A DNA stretch of 64,000 nucleotides from Zelonia costaricensis. Its lineage: Eukaryota; Euglenozoa; Kinetoplastea; Trypanosomatida; Trypanosomatidae. The notes below the pieces were generated by a model that did no database searches, was not told the DNA's origin, and was given only the letters and a program-made list of their open reading frames with translations. A program made the translations under genes and the position numbers. Shown here piece by piece: positions 49,160 through 58,361 of the stretch. Numbering within the stretch: the stretch's first letter is position 1; every line of letters starts with the position of its first letter. The DNA is taken from NCBI GenBank assembly GCA_030849075.1, contig JASAOO010003487.1, forward strand, positions 1-64,000, read 5' to 3'.

Positions 49160-51283
49160 ATGCAGGTCGATGGCGCTTGGAGGGCTGCGGCCAACCTCAA
49201 CCTCCTCCTCGGCCACACGCACCTGCCTGCGCGTCTCGAGAAGCCGCTCATCGCCTCGCCGCCGCAGCAACAGCAGCGGCATGCCCCCACGAGCAGCGGC
49301 CGAGTTCTCGTGGAGGCACGCAACACGGCCAACTTCCGCAGCTCCTCCTACTGCGGCCTGCAGGACAAAGCCGCACCCACCATTCGCCGCCACGTCATCG
49401 GGTACTACCGGGAGATGCTCCGCCGCATCGAGCTGTGGAAGCAGCAAGTCAAGCGCCAGGGCGCCGTGCACGCCGCGCCGCACACCACTGCTGTGAAGCC
49501 GGAGCCCCTGGACGACGACGACTGTGAGGGGGCCAACGACGTGGCGCGTGCCTCACTCAGCGACGCGGCGAACGGCGCGAATGCGGTGCACGGCGGTGGT
49601 ACGCCGCTGTTCCGGGCGGTGGGCATCCTCACGCAGGTCCAGGACCCGTACGCTCATGGTACTGCCGCGCAGCAGGCACCGTGGGAGTTCTACGTGGTGC
49701 GCGACATCGACGACGACGACTGCTACCTGCGTGCGCTGCAGGCCATGTCGCAGTCTGCCACCGCCAGCACAGCCGCAGCGGCGGCCTCGTTTGTGCTGCT
49801 GCAGCAGCAAGACGCCGTGTCACAGGGCAGTGCGTCCGCGCGCACCTCGGGTCGGGTGAGCGGCGTGGCGCCGATGGTGTCGGGCACCAGCACGTCCCTA
49901 GGCGAGGCCGGCGAGGAGACGGCGGGCACCGCGGCAGAGGCGGACGAGGAGGCGGCCGCGCGCGACGGCACGCGACTCTCCCTCTACACGCGGCAGGTGC
50001 CACAGTTCACCGGCCTGTACCCCGGCGTGGCCGTCGGCGTCATTGGCGAGCCCTTCCAGCGCAGCGCCCGCGGCGTGCTCACCGGCGTGCTGGTCCGCGA
50101 GTTCGTGCTGCCTTCTCGCCCAACGCTGCCCTGGCGGGTGGACCGCCCGCTGCCGGGGCCCGTCCCGTCTTCATCGCTTGACGCGCCGGCGGGGGTGCGG
50201 CTTCATTTTTGCAGCGGCCCCTTCCCTCGCCGAGACGTGGCGGGGCTGCTGCGCACCGTCACGACCCAAGCCCTGCACCGCGGCGCCGACGTGCTCATCA
50301 TCGGCGGGCCCTTCATCCCGCCCTTCGCGAACGAGTTTGAGCGTGGCCTGCTGCCGACGCTGGGCGCCACCTTCAACGAGATGATGGAGGGCTTTGTGGA
50401 CACGCTGGAGGAGACGCTGAAGAACTACTACGCCACCCGGCCGTTGGTGCCACACATGAAGGTGCTCCTGGTCTCGCACACCGGCGACGTGATGCAGATC
50501 CCGGTGCTACCAACCACGATGTACGCCATTGCCGACACCGACGACATCCTCATCCGCTCGAACCCGTGCCGGCTCTCCGTCAACGGGGTGCACGTGAGTG
50601 TGTGCAACGAGGACGTGGTGGGTGAGATGCGCGAGCGCATGGCGGAGCGGTGGCCCACCGCAGAGGGCAGCCTGCGCCGCGTCGTGGAGGCCGTTGTGAA
50701 CACTCGCCTCTACAGCCCCATCTACGGCTTTCCCGTCACGACGGCCGACCTGCGGCACCTGCCGCACCTCCGAATGGACTACGTGCCACCACAGAACGAG
50801 CTGCGGGAGCTGGAGTCGGCGTCTGAGACGCGCGACGGCGCAGGTAGTGGGCGGCGGGACGGCACCGCAACCGGGGACGCACGCGGGTGGGATGCCGTCT
50901 TTGGCATCGAGGAGAGTGAGGTTGCCGGCATCGACGGCATGAAGATGGAGCTGAAGCGCGTGAAGCTGGAGCAGGCGCCGGAAAGCACGGCCACAGCCAA
51001 GGCAGAGTACCTTCCGCACATTTTGTTCTTGCCCTCCACCCGTCCGCAGTTTGCCACCGTCACTCACCAGTGCGAGGAGGTTGACGGCGACGGCCTCGAC
51101 GACACCGCGAGCGCGTCGGGCGTGCTCGTCGTCAACCAGGAGGTCTGGTCGACGCGCTCGTCGCCGAAGTTTGAGCTGCGCGTTGCGGAGGTGACGATTC
51201 CAAGCCCCGAGGCCGTCTTGCGCCGCGGCGCCTCGGCGGCTAGTGGAGTGGCGTGCGGTGTGCTGCACATCTACAGCGCGTGA
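49160..51283 (+). CDS. POLA2: DNA polymerase alpha subunit B (primosome B subunit)
   Basis: A 707-residue protein matching the B subunit of DNA polymerase alpha-primase, which links polymerase and primase and has an OB fold plus a calcineurin-like domain that has lost phosphoesterase activity. The OB part is around FRAVGILTQVQDPY (about 153-166) and GLYPGVAVGVIGEPF (about 282-296). The phosphoesterase-like part includes VLIIGGPFIPPF (378-389), VLLVSHTGDVMQIPVLP and ILIRSNPCRLSVNGVHVSV, the last pair being diagnostic of POLA2. The His/Asp metal centre of active phosphoesterases is degraded, as usual. Residues 30-60 are Gln/Ser-rich and residues 190-280 are an Ala/Thr-rich insert. A region near 560-640 is acidic and likely flexible. 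Start 49160 is the first in-frame ATG after acceptor AG 49071-49072. Confidence 0.88.
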   Translation: MQVDGAWRAAANLNLLLGHTHLPARLEKPLIASPPQQQQRHAPTSSGRVLVEARNTANFRSSSYCGLQDKAAPTIRRHVIGYYREMLRRIELWKQQVKRQGAVHAAPHTTAVKPEPLDDDDCEGANDVARASLSDAANGANAVHGGGTPLFRAVGILTQVQDPYAHGTAAQQAPWEFYVVRDIDDDDCYLRALQAMSQSATASTAAAAASFVLLQQQDAVSQGSASARTSGRVSGVAPMVSGTSTSLGEAGEETAGTAAEADEEAAARDGTRLSLYTRQVPQFTGLYPGVAVGVIGEPFQRSARGVLTGVLVREFVLPSRPTLPWRVDRPLPGPVPSSSLDAPAGVRLHFCSGPFPRRDVAGLLRTVTTQALHRGADVLIIGGPFIPPFANEFERGLLPTLGATFNEMMEGFVDTLEETLKNYYATRPLVPHMKVLLVSHTGDVMQIPVLPTTMYAIADTDDILIRSNPCRLSVNGVHVSVCNEDVVGEMRERMAERWPTAEGSLRRVVEAVVNTRLYSPIYGFPVTTADLRHLPHLRMDYVPPQNELRELESASETRDGAGSGRRDGTATGDARGWDAVFGIEESEVAGIDGMKMELKRVKLEQAPESTATAKAEYLPHILFLPSTRPQFATVTHQCEEVDGDGLDDTASASGVLVVNQEVWSTRSSPKFELRVAEVTIPSPEAVLRRGASAASGVACGVLHIYSA

Positions 51284-52240
51284 CGGCGCACCACGCGCTG
51301 GGTTGCATGGTTTTCATAGAGGTGGAGGTGATCGCAGCACGAGTGTTCACGCAATTGATTGACTGCGGGCTATCTTTTCTTCGTGGATTGTGCCATTGCT
51401 TGTGTTGGCAGTGAACCGCTCGTCGTTGTTCTGTAGGTTTCCTCAACGATTCTCATACACGTACACGTAGACAGAGTCGCTTGCCGTCGCGGGCCCTGCT
51501 GTCTGACTCAGCGCGCCTTCTGTGTGTTTAAACATGCATCTATAGCGCATTGTCCCCTCATAGCTCCCTCTTATGCCATAGAACAGCACATACATGCCCT
51601 CCCCCTCTCGCGTGTACTGTTTTTTTCCATTTGGCTTGGCAGCACGTCGCCGCGGCGCGGTGCTTCCGTTGGTGTTGCCTGTTTGGTTCTTCCCACTCAC
51701 CTCCCCTTTTTTTTCTCCGCCGCCAACACCGGTCCGGCGATGATAGACCACAACATAGAGTGTCTTCCTGACGGGTGGTGGTCCACGGTAGCGGTAACGC
51801 GTCGCACCTCTTCCGCGCCCCTCTTGTCAACGGACAATCTTGAGAATCATCGAAAGCGAAGAGGAATACAAAAAAACGAATACGCGAAGCAGGTTCTTCC
51901 TTGCTGTGAAAGCAAGCCCACGACTAGTCCGCGCGAGGGGGCACACAAAGGTGTGCGACTCTGCGTGTTGATGTGGGAAGAAACGCAGGGCCGCGTTCAT
52001 CTCAACACGAACGACGAGGCCTCTCCCTCTCTCTACTTGTGGGTCAGGCAGTTTTGGACGCGCCGCAAGCTGGATGCTGCCGTAGAGCAGAATCAGCAAT
52101 GCCTGAAGCTCCAGTGAACCTTTTGCCCATTCACTGTATTTTGCTTAAACGTTTGCCTGTCTCGCCGACTCCCTCCGTCCTACTCCGGACCGCTGCTGGT
52201 TACCGTGAGCCCTGTCTCGGCCACCAATGCCACCCGACGA

Positions 52241-52266
52241 CACACACACACACACACACACACACA
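52241..52266. repeat. (CA)13 microsatellite
   Basis: A perfect CA run of 13 copies in the spacer upstream of the methyltransferase gene. Confidence 0.95.
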
Positions 52267-52837
52267 GAGGCAACGCTAGGACGAGTCTACTCTTTGTGCT
52301 AAAGAGCGAACGTTTCGGTTAAACGCTTTGCCTCTCTCTCTCTCACTGCGGGCTGTCGAGTACGCTGGCCCACCTGCCTTGATCCATCTTCTAATTGCCG
52401 CTCACTTGCCCAACCCTTTCCGTGGTGTGAGCGGTAGTCAAAAGTATGGTAGATGAACGGAAGCACCAGAGTACGAGAGTTTCTACGAACCTGACACAAA
52501 CGCGTGCGTCCTCGATGCGGCACTGCGCAACCTGTGTTGCGACTTGCGCATGTACAGACGGCGTAGGCGCGTCTACCAGTAAGCCGGCTGCACAATCTTC
52601 TGCGACAGAGGTTACATGCCGTGTCGATGCGCGAGACTTTGTGTTCCGGTCACCGCACCGCGAGTCTACACCCCCGTTCCTAGACCTTCTCCCCCCCCCA
52701 GCCTCTTCAATGGCCTCCTCCCACGTCTGGCAGTGGCGCACATGACGGCTTGCACCCTCGGCACTCTCCCCCCCTCCCCTCGTTCATCTCTCCACGCCAC
52801 CCACTACAATGCGCCTTGATCGACCAGTTCATTCTGC

Positions 52838-52866
52838 GCGGCTCTGCTCCACCTTTTGTTCTCCAG
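52838..52866 (+). promoter_or_regulatory. Polypyrimidine tract and trans-splice acceptor (AG 52865-52866)
   Basis: The tract ends in ttctccag, AG at 52865-52866, 29 bases before ATG 52895. A second TC-repeat tract (52867-52893) then runs right up to the ATG with no AG before it. Confidence 0.5.
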
Positions 52867-52894
52867 TCCCTCTCTCTCTCTCTCATCTCGCTCC

Positions 52895-54862
52895 ATGCAA
52901 CGGTGCGGGTGGCTGCGCAAGCAAACCCTCCACCCGCCCAAGCTCGTCGTCCCGCTCGCCGCGAACCCCTTCACACGATGGTCCACGCGGCTGCCCAAGT
53001 GGGCGGAGCTGGAGAACCGTCTTACACCGGTGCGAGTGGGCCTCGAGGGCTGTCACAGCGCCTTCAATGCGACCAACAGTATCCGGACGTGTTTGTACTT
53101 CCAGACCAGTGCACCACCGACGTTTCTGACGGCGGCGTCGTGGAATTCGATTGAGCACGTGCAACGTCGCGATGCACCAGTGCCGAACGCTCCTGCAGCG
53201 GTGTGCGAGGGAGCTGACACTGGCAGCGAAGCCTCTTCTGCGTCGCGCCCCCCTGTCAGTGAAGCCGGCAGCGCCAGTTGCTCGCTGCCGGCAAGCCCGG
53301 TGTCCGATGCAGCCTCCCCTTTTGATGGAATCGCGCTGTTTGGTGAGCAGGCCTTCTTTGGCAGCACCTCGGAGGAGCACACACAGCGTGAAGGGGGAGC
53401 CTCGATGCCGGCTGAGTCGCTAATTGTGGCCATTGAAAACTACGCTGAGCGGGCGCAGAGTGTCCTGCACACACGCCTGCCCTCTGCGCACCGGACGAAC
53501 GGTGAAGCGCTGCGACTCGTCGTGGGGCACGAAAACTGGGGCGTGCGACGTAGCCTTCTCCAAGCGCGCCCTGACGGCGAGGCGCACGGACGCTGTTGTA
53601 GCGCAAGTCCATCCAGCTGCAGCAGCGCACCGCCTGTGGCGGACCTCGTGGTGTATGTCCCACAGTACGGCACCATCAGCTCCCTCAACGTGGTCGCCTC
53701 GCTCGGCATCGCGTTGTTCTACTGCTACCTCGATGCCGCCCACCCCGGGGCCCGCGTGATCTACAATCCAGCGGGGGCCGCCAGCGTCGCAGAAGGCAGC
53801 GCAGACGACTCGAGCTCGAAATTGTCGCCCGCCAGCGCCGCAGAGCTGCAGCTGCGGCGCAGCCTCGACGCCTACCAGATGTTCTTTGCCAAGAGCCTCC
53901 CGTCTCCAGCCAACGCCGGCGCTGGCGCCGTGGCCGATGTGGCGGCGCGCGTGAACACGACGCCGCGCGTCGACAGCCGACCGCTGCACCCCGTTTTCTA
54001 CAGGCACACCATGGAGGAGATCCACGAGCGGCAGCGGGCGTATCGGGAGGCGCTGCTGCGCTACAGCGGGGCAGCTGCCGTCGCCGTGGAGCCCACGGGC
54101 GGCGTTCGGGCACAACGCACAGCACAAACGTCGTCTCTGAAGCCCTCGCCCTTCTTTGGAGTCTCGGTGCTGTACGAGAACGTGCACGACCAGCGCAACT
54201 TGGGCGGCCTCATCCGAAATGCCAATGCGTTTCTGGTCGACCACATCCTGTACGTCGGGCGGCGCAAGGTGAACGTCGTGGGCGCTGTCGGCTCGTACCA
54301 CTACACCCCACCACACCACCTCGGCTACCTCCCGGACGAGGAAGCGGCGATGGCAACACAGCACGCCGCCGCCGAGCACGAGGAGTGGGCTGCCGGCATT
54401 CGAGAAAAGGCGGCGGCACTCTACGGGACGCACGTGCCGCGCAACTGGTGGATGCTGGACTGCGGCCACGACTTCCTGTACACCACCGCGTTGTCTGGGA
54501 CGTTTGCGGACGGCAGCGTTGCCGCGTCGCACCCCGCCTCGCTGACGATGTACCGTCGCATGAAGTCCGAGGGGCGTGTGCGGTGTCTCTGCGAGCGCGA
54601 GGACGCGTTGCGGGAAGCCGCCAGCGGCGGGCTGGTGCTGCTAATACCACAGGAGGGCCGCCTCCCGCACCCTGCTCTGCAGCGTCTGTGCACCGGTATT
54701 CTGACGGTGCTACCTGACGGCGCACACCACGCGGAGCACCTTTGCGGTGATGACGCGGGGGTGCAAGGCGGCGGCCATCGTGGGTTGCCGTCGCAGGTGG
54801 CCAGCGGCATTGCGCTGCAGCGCCTCTCTGCCGTGCTGCACCCGCGCCTGGCCGCACTCTGA
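52895..54862 (+). CDS. SPOUT (SpoU/TrmH-type) RNA 2'-O-methyltransferase, likely mitochondrial
   Basis: A 655-residue protein whose C-terminal part (about 420-655) is a SpoU-type SPOUT methyltransferase. Motif 1 is ENVHDQRNLGGLIRNANAF (428-446, with the catalytic-type Arg441), motif 2 is LLIPQEGRLP, and motif 3 is LPSQVASGIALQRL (631-644). These form the knotted SAM site and dimer interface. The family methylates 2'-OH of tRNA or rRNA. The first 45 residues (MQRCGWLRKQTLHPPK and on) are rich in Arg, Lys and Trp with almost no acids, suggesting import into mitochondria. The middle (80-380) is Ala/Ser-rich with ordered islands. TrmH-like proteins are known assembly factors of the kinetoplastid mitoribosome (mt-LAF5/mt-LAF6), and this could be one of them; that is inference. 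ATG 52895 is the first in-frame ATG; upstream codon 52856 is TTG. Confidence 0.85.
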   Translation: MQRCGWLRKQTLHPPKLVVPLAANPFTRWSTRLPKWAELENRLTPVRVGLEGCHSAFNATNSIRTCLYFQTSAPPTFLTAASWNSIEHVQRRDAPVPNAPAAVCEGADTGSEASSASRPPVSEAGSASCSLPASPVSDAASPFDGIALFGEQAFFGSTSEEHTQREGGASMPAESLIVAIENYAERAQSVLHTRLPSAHRTNGEALRLVVGHENWGVRRSLLQARPDGEAHGRCCSASPSSCSSAPPVADLVVYVPQYGTISSLNVVASLGIALFYCYLDAAHPGARVIYNPAGAASVAEGSADDSSSKLSPASAAELQLRRSLDAYQMFFAKSLPSPANAGAGAVADVAARVNTTPRVDSRPLHPVFYRHTMEEIHERQRAYREALLRYSGAAAVAVEPTGGVRAQRTAQTSSLKPSPFFGVSVLYENVHDQRNLGGLIRNANAFLVDHILYVGRRKVNVVGAVGSYHYTPPHHLGYLPDEEAAMATQHAAAEHEEWAAGIREKAAALYGTHVPRNWWMLDCGHDFLYTTALSGTFADGSVAASHPASLTMYRRMKSEGRVRCLCEREDALREAASGGLVLLIPQEGRLPHPALQRLCTGILTVLPDGAHHAEHLCGDDAGVQGGGHRGLPSQVASGIALQRLSAVLHPRLAAL

Positions 54863-55790
54863 GAGGCGCGGAGCTCTCTCGGCCTTCTCGCGTGCACGTT
54901 CTGGGGCGTCGAAGCCTCGATGAACGTCTTCGGTTCCCTTCACGCACCGGCTTAAAAAAAAAAAGTGCGCGATGCACTCGTCCCTCACAGAGCGTTAACT
55001 AACTGCTGCCCCTCACCCTCCCAAAAAAAAGAAAAGAAGGAGGGTTGGAAGCAAAGCGGCGTGCACTAACAAACGCCACCTGGTGTGTGTGTGTGTTTCT
55101 GCCACGGGTGAGTGCTTTAGTGCGTACACGGGACTCTTGAGTACCGGTTCACCGCGCTGCCTCGGCACCTCATTGTGTGGACAAGAGAGGTACATGGAGA
55201 ACCATCCGTGGTGAAGAAAGAAGAGGAAAGAGTCGAACGTTCGGCCGCGGTCACTCTCTTGTCTTTTCGCTGAGCTATTCTCGTTGTTGTGTGGACGTCG
55301 ATGGCGTCTGGGCGTGCTTCCACCACTATCACCTCTCTTCTCAACACACACACACAAACACGCCCTCACTTCCCTCTCTGCACTTGCGCCAGCCGCCGCC
55401 TGCGTTCCCCTTTCGTTTCTTCTACCTTTGAACGCACACCAGCCCAGGCACCACAACGCATCTCGTGCTGTGTCACACGACCCGAGGAACAGGATACGCA
55501 CACACAAACACAACACGTACGGCTCGACACAAGAGGCAGAAGAAGAAAAACGGCGCACAGCTCAACTGCGTTTGTTTACCGCATACAGAGCTTGCTCGCG
55601 GCAGACGACACAGCCGTCGCTGCCCTACCTCTCTCGCAATTAACCCATAGAGCTACCACCGAGGGCAAGTCAGCTCATAGATCCATACATCAACGGCAAT
55701 AGAGGAGCACCAGGTTCAGCTTTCCTTACACCCATTTTGGCGCGCATTTCGAACCCTGCAAGTCAACGAGTGGCACCGCAGCCGAGAGCG
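54863..55790. other. Intergenic spacer
   Basis: No gene seen. A-runs near 54953-54963 and 55022-55036, GT run at 55084-55096, ACAC-rich stretch near 55344-55357. A possible acceptor for the next gene is AG 55649-55650 after the tract at about 55617-55636. Confidence 0.65.
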
Positions 55791-58361
55791 ATGATCGACT
55801 TGCAGACGATTCAGAAGTACAAGGAGACGATCATCTTTGTCTCCTGCGCGACGGCGCTGGTTGGCACCGTGCTGGTCCTGCAGAAGGCGACGACGCCGTC
55901 ACGACATCGGCGGCGCGCCCCTTCCTCGGCGTCACGGGCCGGGACGGCCACCGCGCGATCCGCCAGCCACGGCGTCGCTGGCACGCGCAGTCGCAGCTCC
56001 AGTCGCCCCCGCACGGCGCACACCGACAGCCACACCCAACACCACACCGGCGCACTGGCAGGACCAACGCTGCTTTCCGCGAAGGGCGACGCCACGGCGG
56101 CGGCGGCGGCGGCGGAGCGCTCGCACGGGGCCCGCAGCCGCGACGCTTCGCAGGTGCACGCGCACCGCCACCACACGCACTCGCGCACCACCGGCGCAGG
56201 GGGCAGCGCCGCGGCTTCTACGCCCGCCGTGGCAGGCGGCGCTTCGGGCTCGCGCGCAGAAGGCGCCACCGAAGCGCCGACGCAGCGGCTCACTGTGGAG
56301 GCGGTGCTGCAGCACAAGCACGCCCTCGGCACCGCCAACGCGCTACGGGACGCGGGACAGGCCGATGCGGCTGGCGTGCGCGTGGCGCGGCGCGTTGTGT
56401 CGAGCTCTGGCTACCGCGTCCAGGGCGGCAGTGGCACGGGGGAGGAGGGCTGCTACTACCGCAGTGCCTCCAACGCCGCCACGGTGGGGAGCCAGGCCCC
56501 GTGCCCGCCCCTCTCGGCTTCGGCTGCGGCGCTGGCGCTCTCCGAGGGCACTGCCCCCGTCGTGCCCCCTGCGTCGCCGCGGTCCACGGTGCTGGTGACA
56601 GAGTCCCCGACCTCCGCAAACGGGCGAGCGGCGAGGGCACCCACCGCAGCGGCCCCTCCGTCAACGGCGCTGGCGAGCGCCACGCAGACGAGCCCGAGCT
56701 GGTTCTGCGAGGACCGCGGCACACAGACAGAGCAGCGTGCGTCACCGGAGCCGGCGCACAGGGCAGAGGCGGCGAGAGCCACGCCGGAGCGGTGGGGGGC
56801 TGCGGCCATGATGATGAGCCCCATTATGCCCACTGGCGACGGCAACGCGCACGAGGACACGTCGCCGATCAACTACGCCGACTTTGGCTGGACCCCGCTG
56901 CACGATGCGCGGACAACCGAGAAGAAACCACCGAAGGGGCCGAGGAAGAGCCAGTCGGCCGACACGCCAGCGCAGCCCGACCTCGAGCCGCCGCCGGCCC
57001 CCGCCGCTCCTGTGATCCCGCGCGTGTTCCTGCAGGAGCTCGAGGAGCAGGTGCGTCGCCTCGTGGAGGACGTGGCACGGGCGGAGTGGACTGAAGCGAC
57101 CTGGATGCGGCTGTACGCCTACCTCGCCGCCCTCCCCACCGTTGTGCGCGCGCAGCTGGCCAAGCGCGATCGGTGCGGGGCCGCCACCGTCGCACGGCTT
57201 GTCGAGAGCCACCGAAGCGCGTCACAGGCGGCCGGCAACCGCGTCGAGGGCGAGGCCGCAGCGCTGGCGGAGGAAAGGGCGCGTGATGCGGAGGCGCCAC
57301 CGTCGCTCGGGCAGGGGGTGCTGCAGCTCATGCACACGGGCACGTTCCTGAACGCGGGCTTCCACTTCGAGTGGCGCGGGCAGCAGGTGGCGTACGTGGA
57401 GGGCGCCTTTGACGACGCAGCAGCGCGGTCCACCATGGAGGGGACGGGCCACGGCAGCAATGGCGCAACCCCGTCACGTCATTCGAAATGCGCTGATGGC
57501 GCTGTGGAGGCAGCAGCCACAGTGGAGGACGGCGAAGCTGCTGAGGAGGGGGAGGAAGACGCAGAGCCACTTCCTCACGACGAAAGTGCACGGACAGCTC
57601 AGCTGCTCGCTCGCGTGATGACACACATCAAGAAGTACGCGAAGGTGCTGCAGCGCCCTGTCCCCCCGCCACACCGCGATCTCGACGAGACCCGAACGCC
57701 GCCGCGCACGACGCAGACGCTCATCACCACAGCACCGTATGCGCTCTCCACACCACCCGGCCACGCCAAGCAAGGCGCCGACACCGCCGTGGCCGCGCAG
57801 CTGCAGCGACAGCAGGAGCAACTCGCCTCTCTCCTGCAGTCGTTTGTGCAGCTTCGGCAGACGCCGCTGTTTCAGGCGGTGCGACACACGCCGCAGCACG
57901 CGCTCTTCGCATGCGACTTTATCGAGCTGGCCGCAGCGGCGGAGCGGGTGCTGGACCGCACCTCGCCCTCGCCGGACTCGACGCTGCTGCTGCAGGTGCC
58001 CACAACGCAGAAGCGCGTCATGGCCGACGCAGCGGAGGGACGTGACAACAGCGTGGACACGGTTCTGTCCGGTGCGTCGGGTTCTAGTCCGTTCCTCGGG
58101 ACGTACGCGGGGCGGCACAGCGCGAGGGTGCGCACGCCGATGAAGCCCAGCATCCGGTATCCGATTCAGCGCGTGCTGTCGAACTCCCCGTCCCCGGCCG
58201 GCCTCTCCTCACGGCGGGACTCGGAGGCGCCGCCAGCGACCGATGCGCACTGCTATCCCGGTCTGCCCTCCGCGCACGCAGGGGGCCGAAGCTCCGTGCG
58301 CGTCGGCAACATAGAACCCAGGCGGGGCAGCGAACGCCCAGCCGAGCTGTGGGCCTCGTAG
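55791..58361 (+). CDS. Large protein with N-terminal membrane anchor, unknown function
   Basis: An 856-residue protein. Residues 13-30 (TIIFVSCATALVGTVLVL) are one hydrophobic segment followed by a cluster of basic residues (SRHRRR at about 37-42), the pattern of a signal anchor, possibly of a mitochondrial outer-membrane or ER protein. The rest would then be soluble. Residues 40-380 are low-complexity Ala/Ser/Thr/His-rich. Residues 405-460 look ordered (FLQELEEQVRRLVEDVARAE then TWMRLYAYLAALP), and further ordered islands lie near 510-550 and 660-740 (helical, Gln-rich then FIELAAAAERVL). The end is Ser/Arg/Pro-rich. No family recognised. The frame extends upstream only from TTG 55737, and ATG 55791 puts the anchor right at the start. 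Confidence 0.7.
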   Translation: MIDLQTIQKYKETIIFVSCATALVGTVLVLQKATTPSRHRRRAPSSASRAGTATARSASHGVAGTRSRSSSRPRTAHTDSHTQHHTGALAGPTLLSAKGDATAAAAAAERSHGARSRDASQVHAHRHHTHSRTTGAGGSAAASTPAVAGGASGSRAEGATEAPTQRLTVEAVLQHKHALGTANALRDAGQADAAGVRVARRVVSSSGYRVQGGSGTGEEGCYYRSASNAATVGSQAPCPPLSASAAALALSEGTAPVVPPASPRSTVLVTESPTSANGRAARAPTAAAPPSTALASATQTSPSWFCEDRGTQTEQRASPEPAHRAEAARATPERWGAAAMMMSPIMPTGDGNAHEDTSPINYADFGWTPLHDARTTEKKPPKGPRKSQSADTPAQPDLEPPPAPAAPVIPRVFLQELEEQVRRLVEDVARAEWTEATWMRLYAYLAALPTVVRAQLAKRDRCGAATVARLVESHRSASQAAGNRVEGEAAALAEERARDAEAPPSLGQGVLQLMHTGTFLNAGFHFEWRGQQVAYVEGAFDDAAARSTMEGTGHGSNGATPSRHSKCADGAVEAAATVEDGEAAEEGEEDAEPLPHDESARTAQLLARVMTHIKKYAKVLQRPVPPPHRDLDETRTPPRTTQTLITTAPYALSTPPGHAKQGADTAVAAQLQRQQEQLASLLQSFVQLRQTPLFQAVRHTPQHALFACDFIELAAAAERVLDRTSPSPDSTLLLQVPTTQKRVMADAAEGRDNSVDTVLSGASGSSPFLGTYAGRHSARVRTPMKPSIRYPIQRVLSNSPSPAGLSSRRDSEAPPATDAHCYPGLPSAHAGGRSSVRVGNIEPRRGSERPAELWAS

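Larger units (their letters stand above)
51284..52894. other. Intergenic spacer (1.6 kb)
   Basis: No credible gene. A + frame at 51524-52117 is open but has no domain and a composition like noise. CA repeat at 52241-52266. Mixed sequence at 52380-52660, then pyrimidine-rich sequence to the next gene. Confidence 0.65.

Noticed and set aside
51524..52117. A 197-codon + frame between POLA2 and the methyltransferase
   Set aside because: No domain, mixed composition, and no clear orthologue-like motif; kept only as spacer.
53420..54532. A 370-codon minus-strand open frame
   Set aside because: Antisense to the SPOUT methyltransferase, whose motifs are on the + strand.
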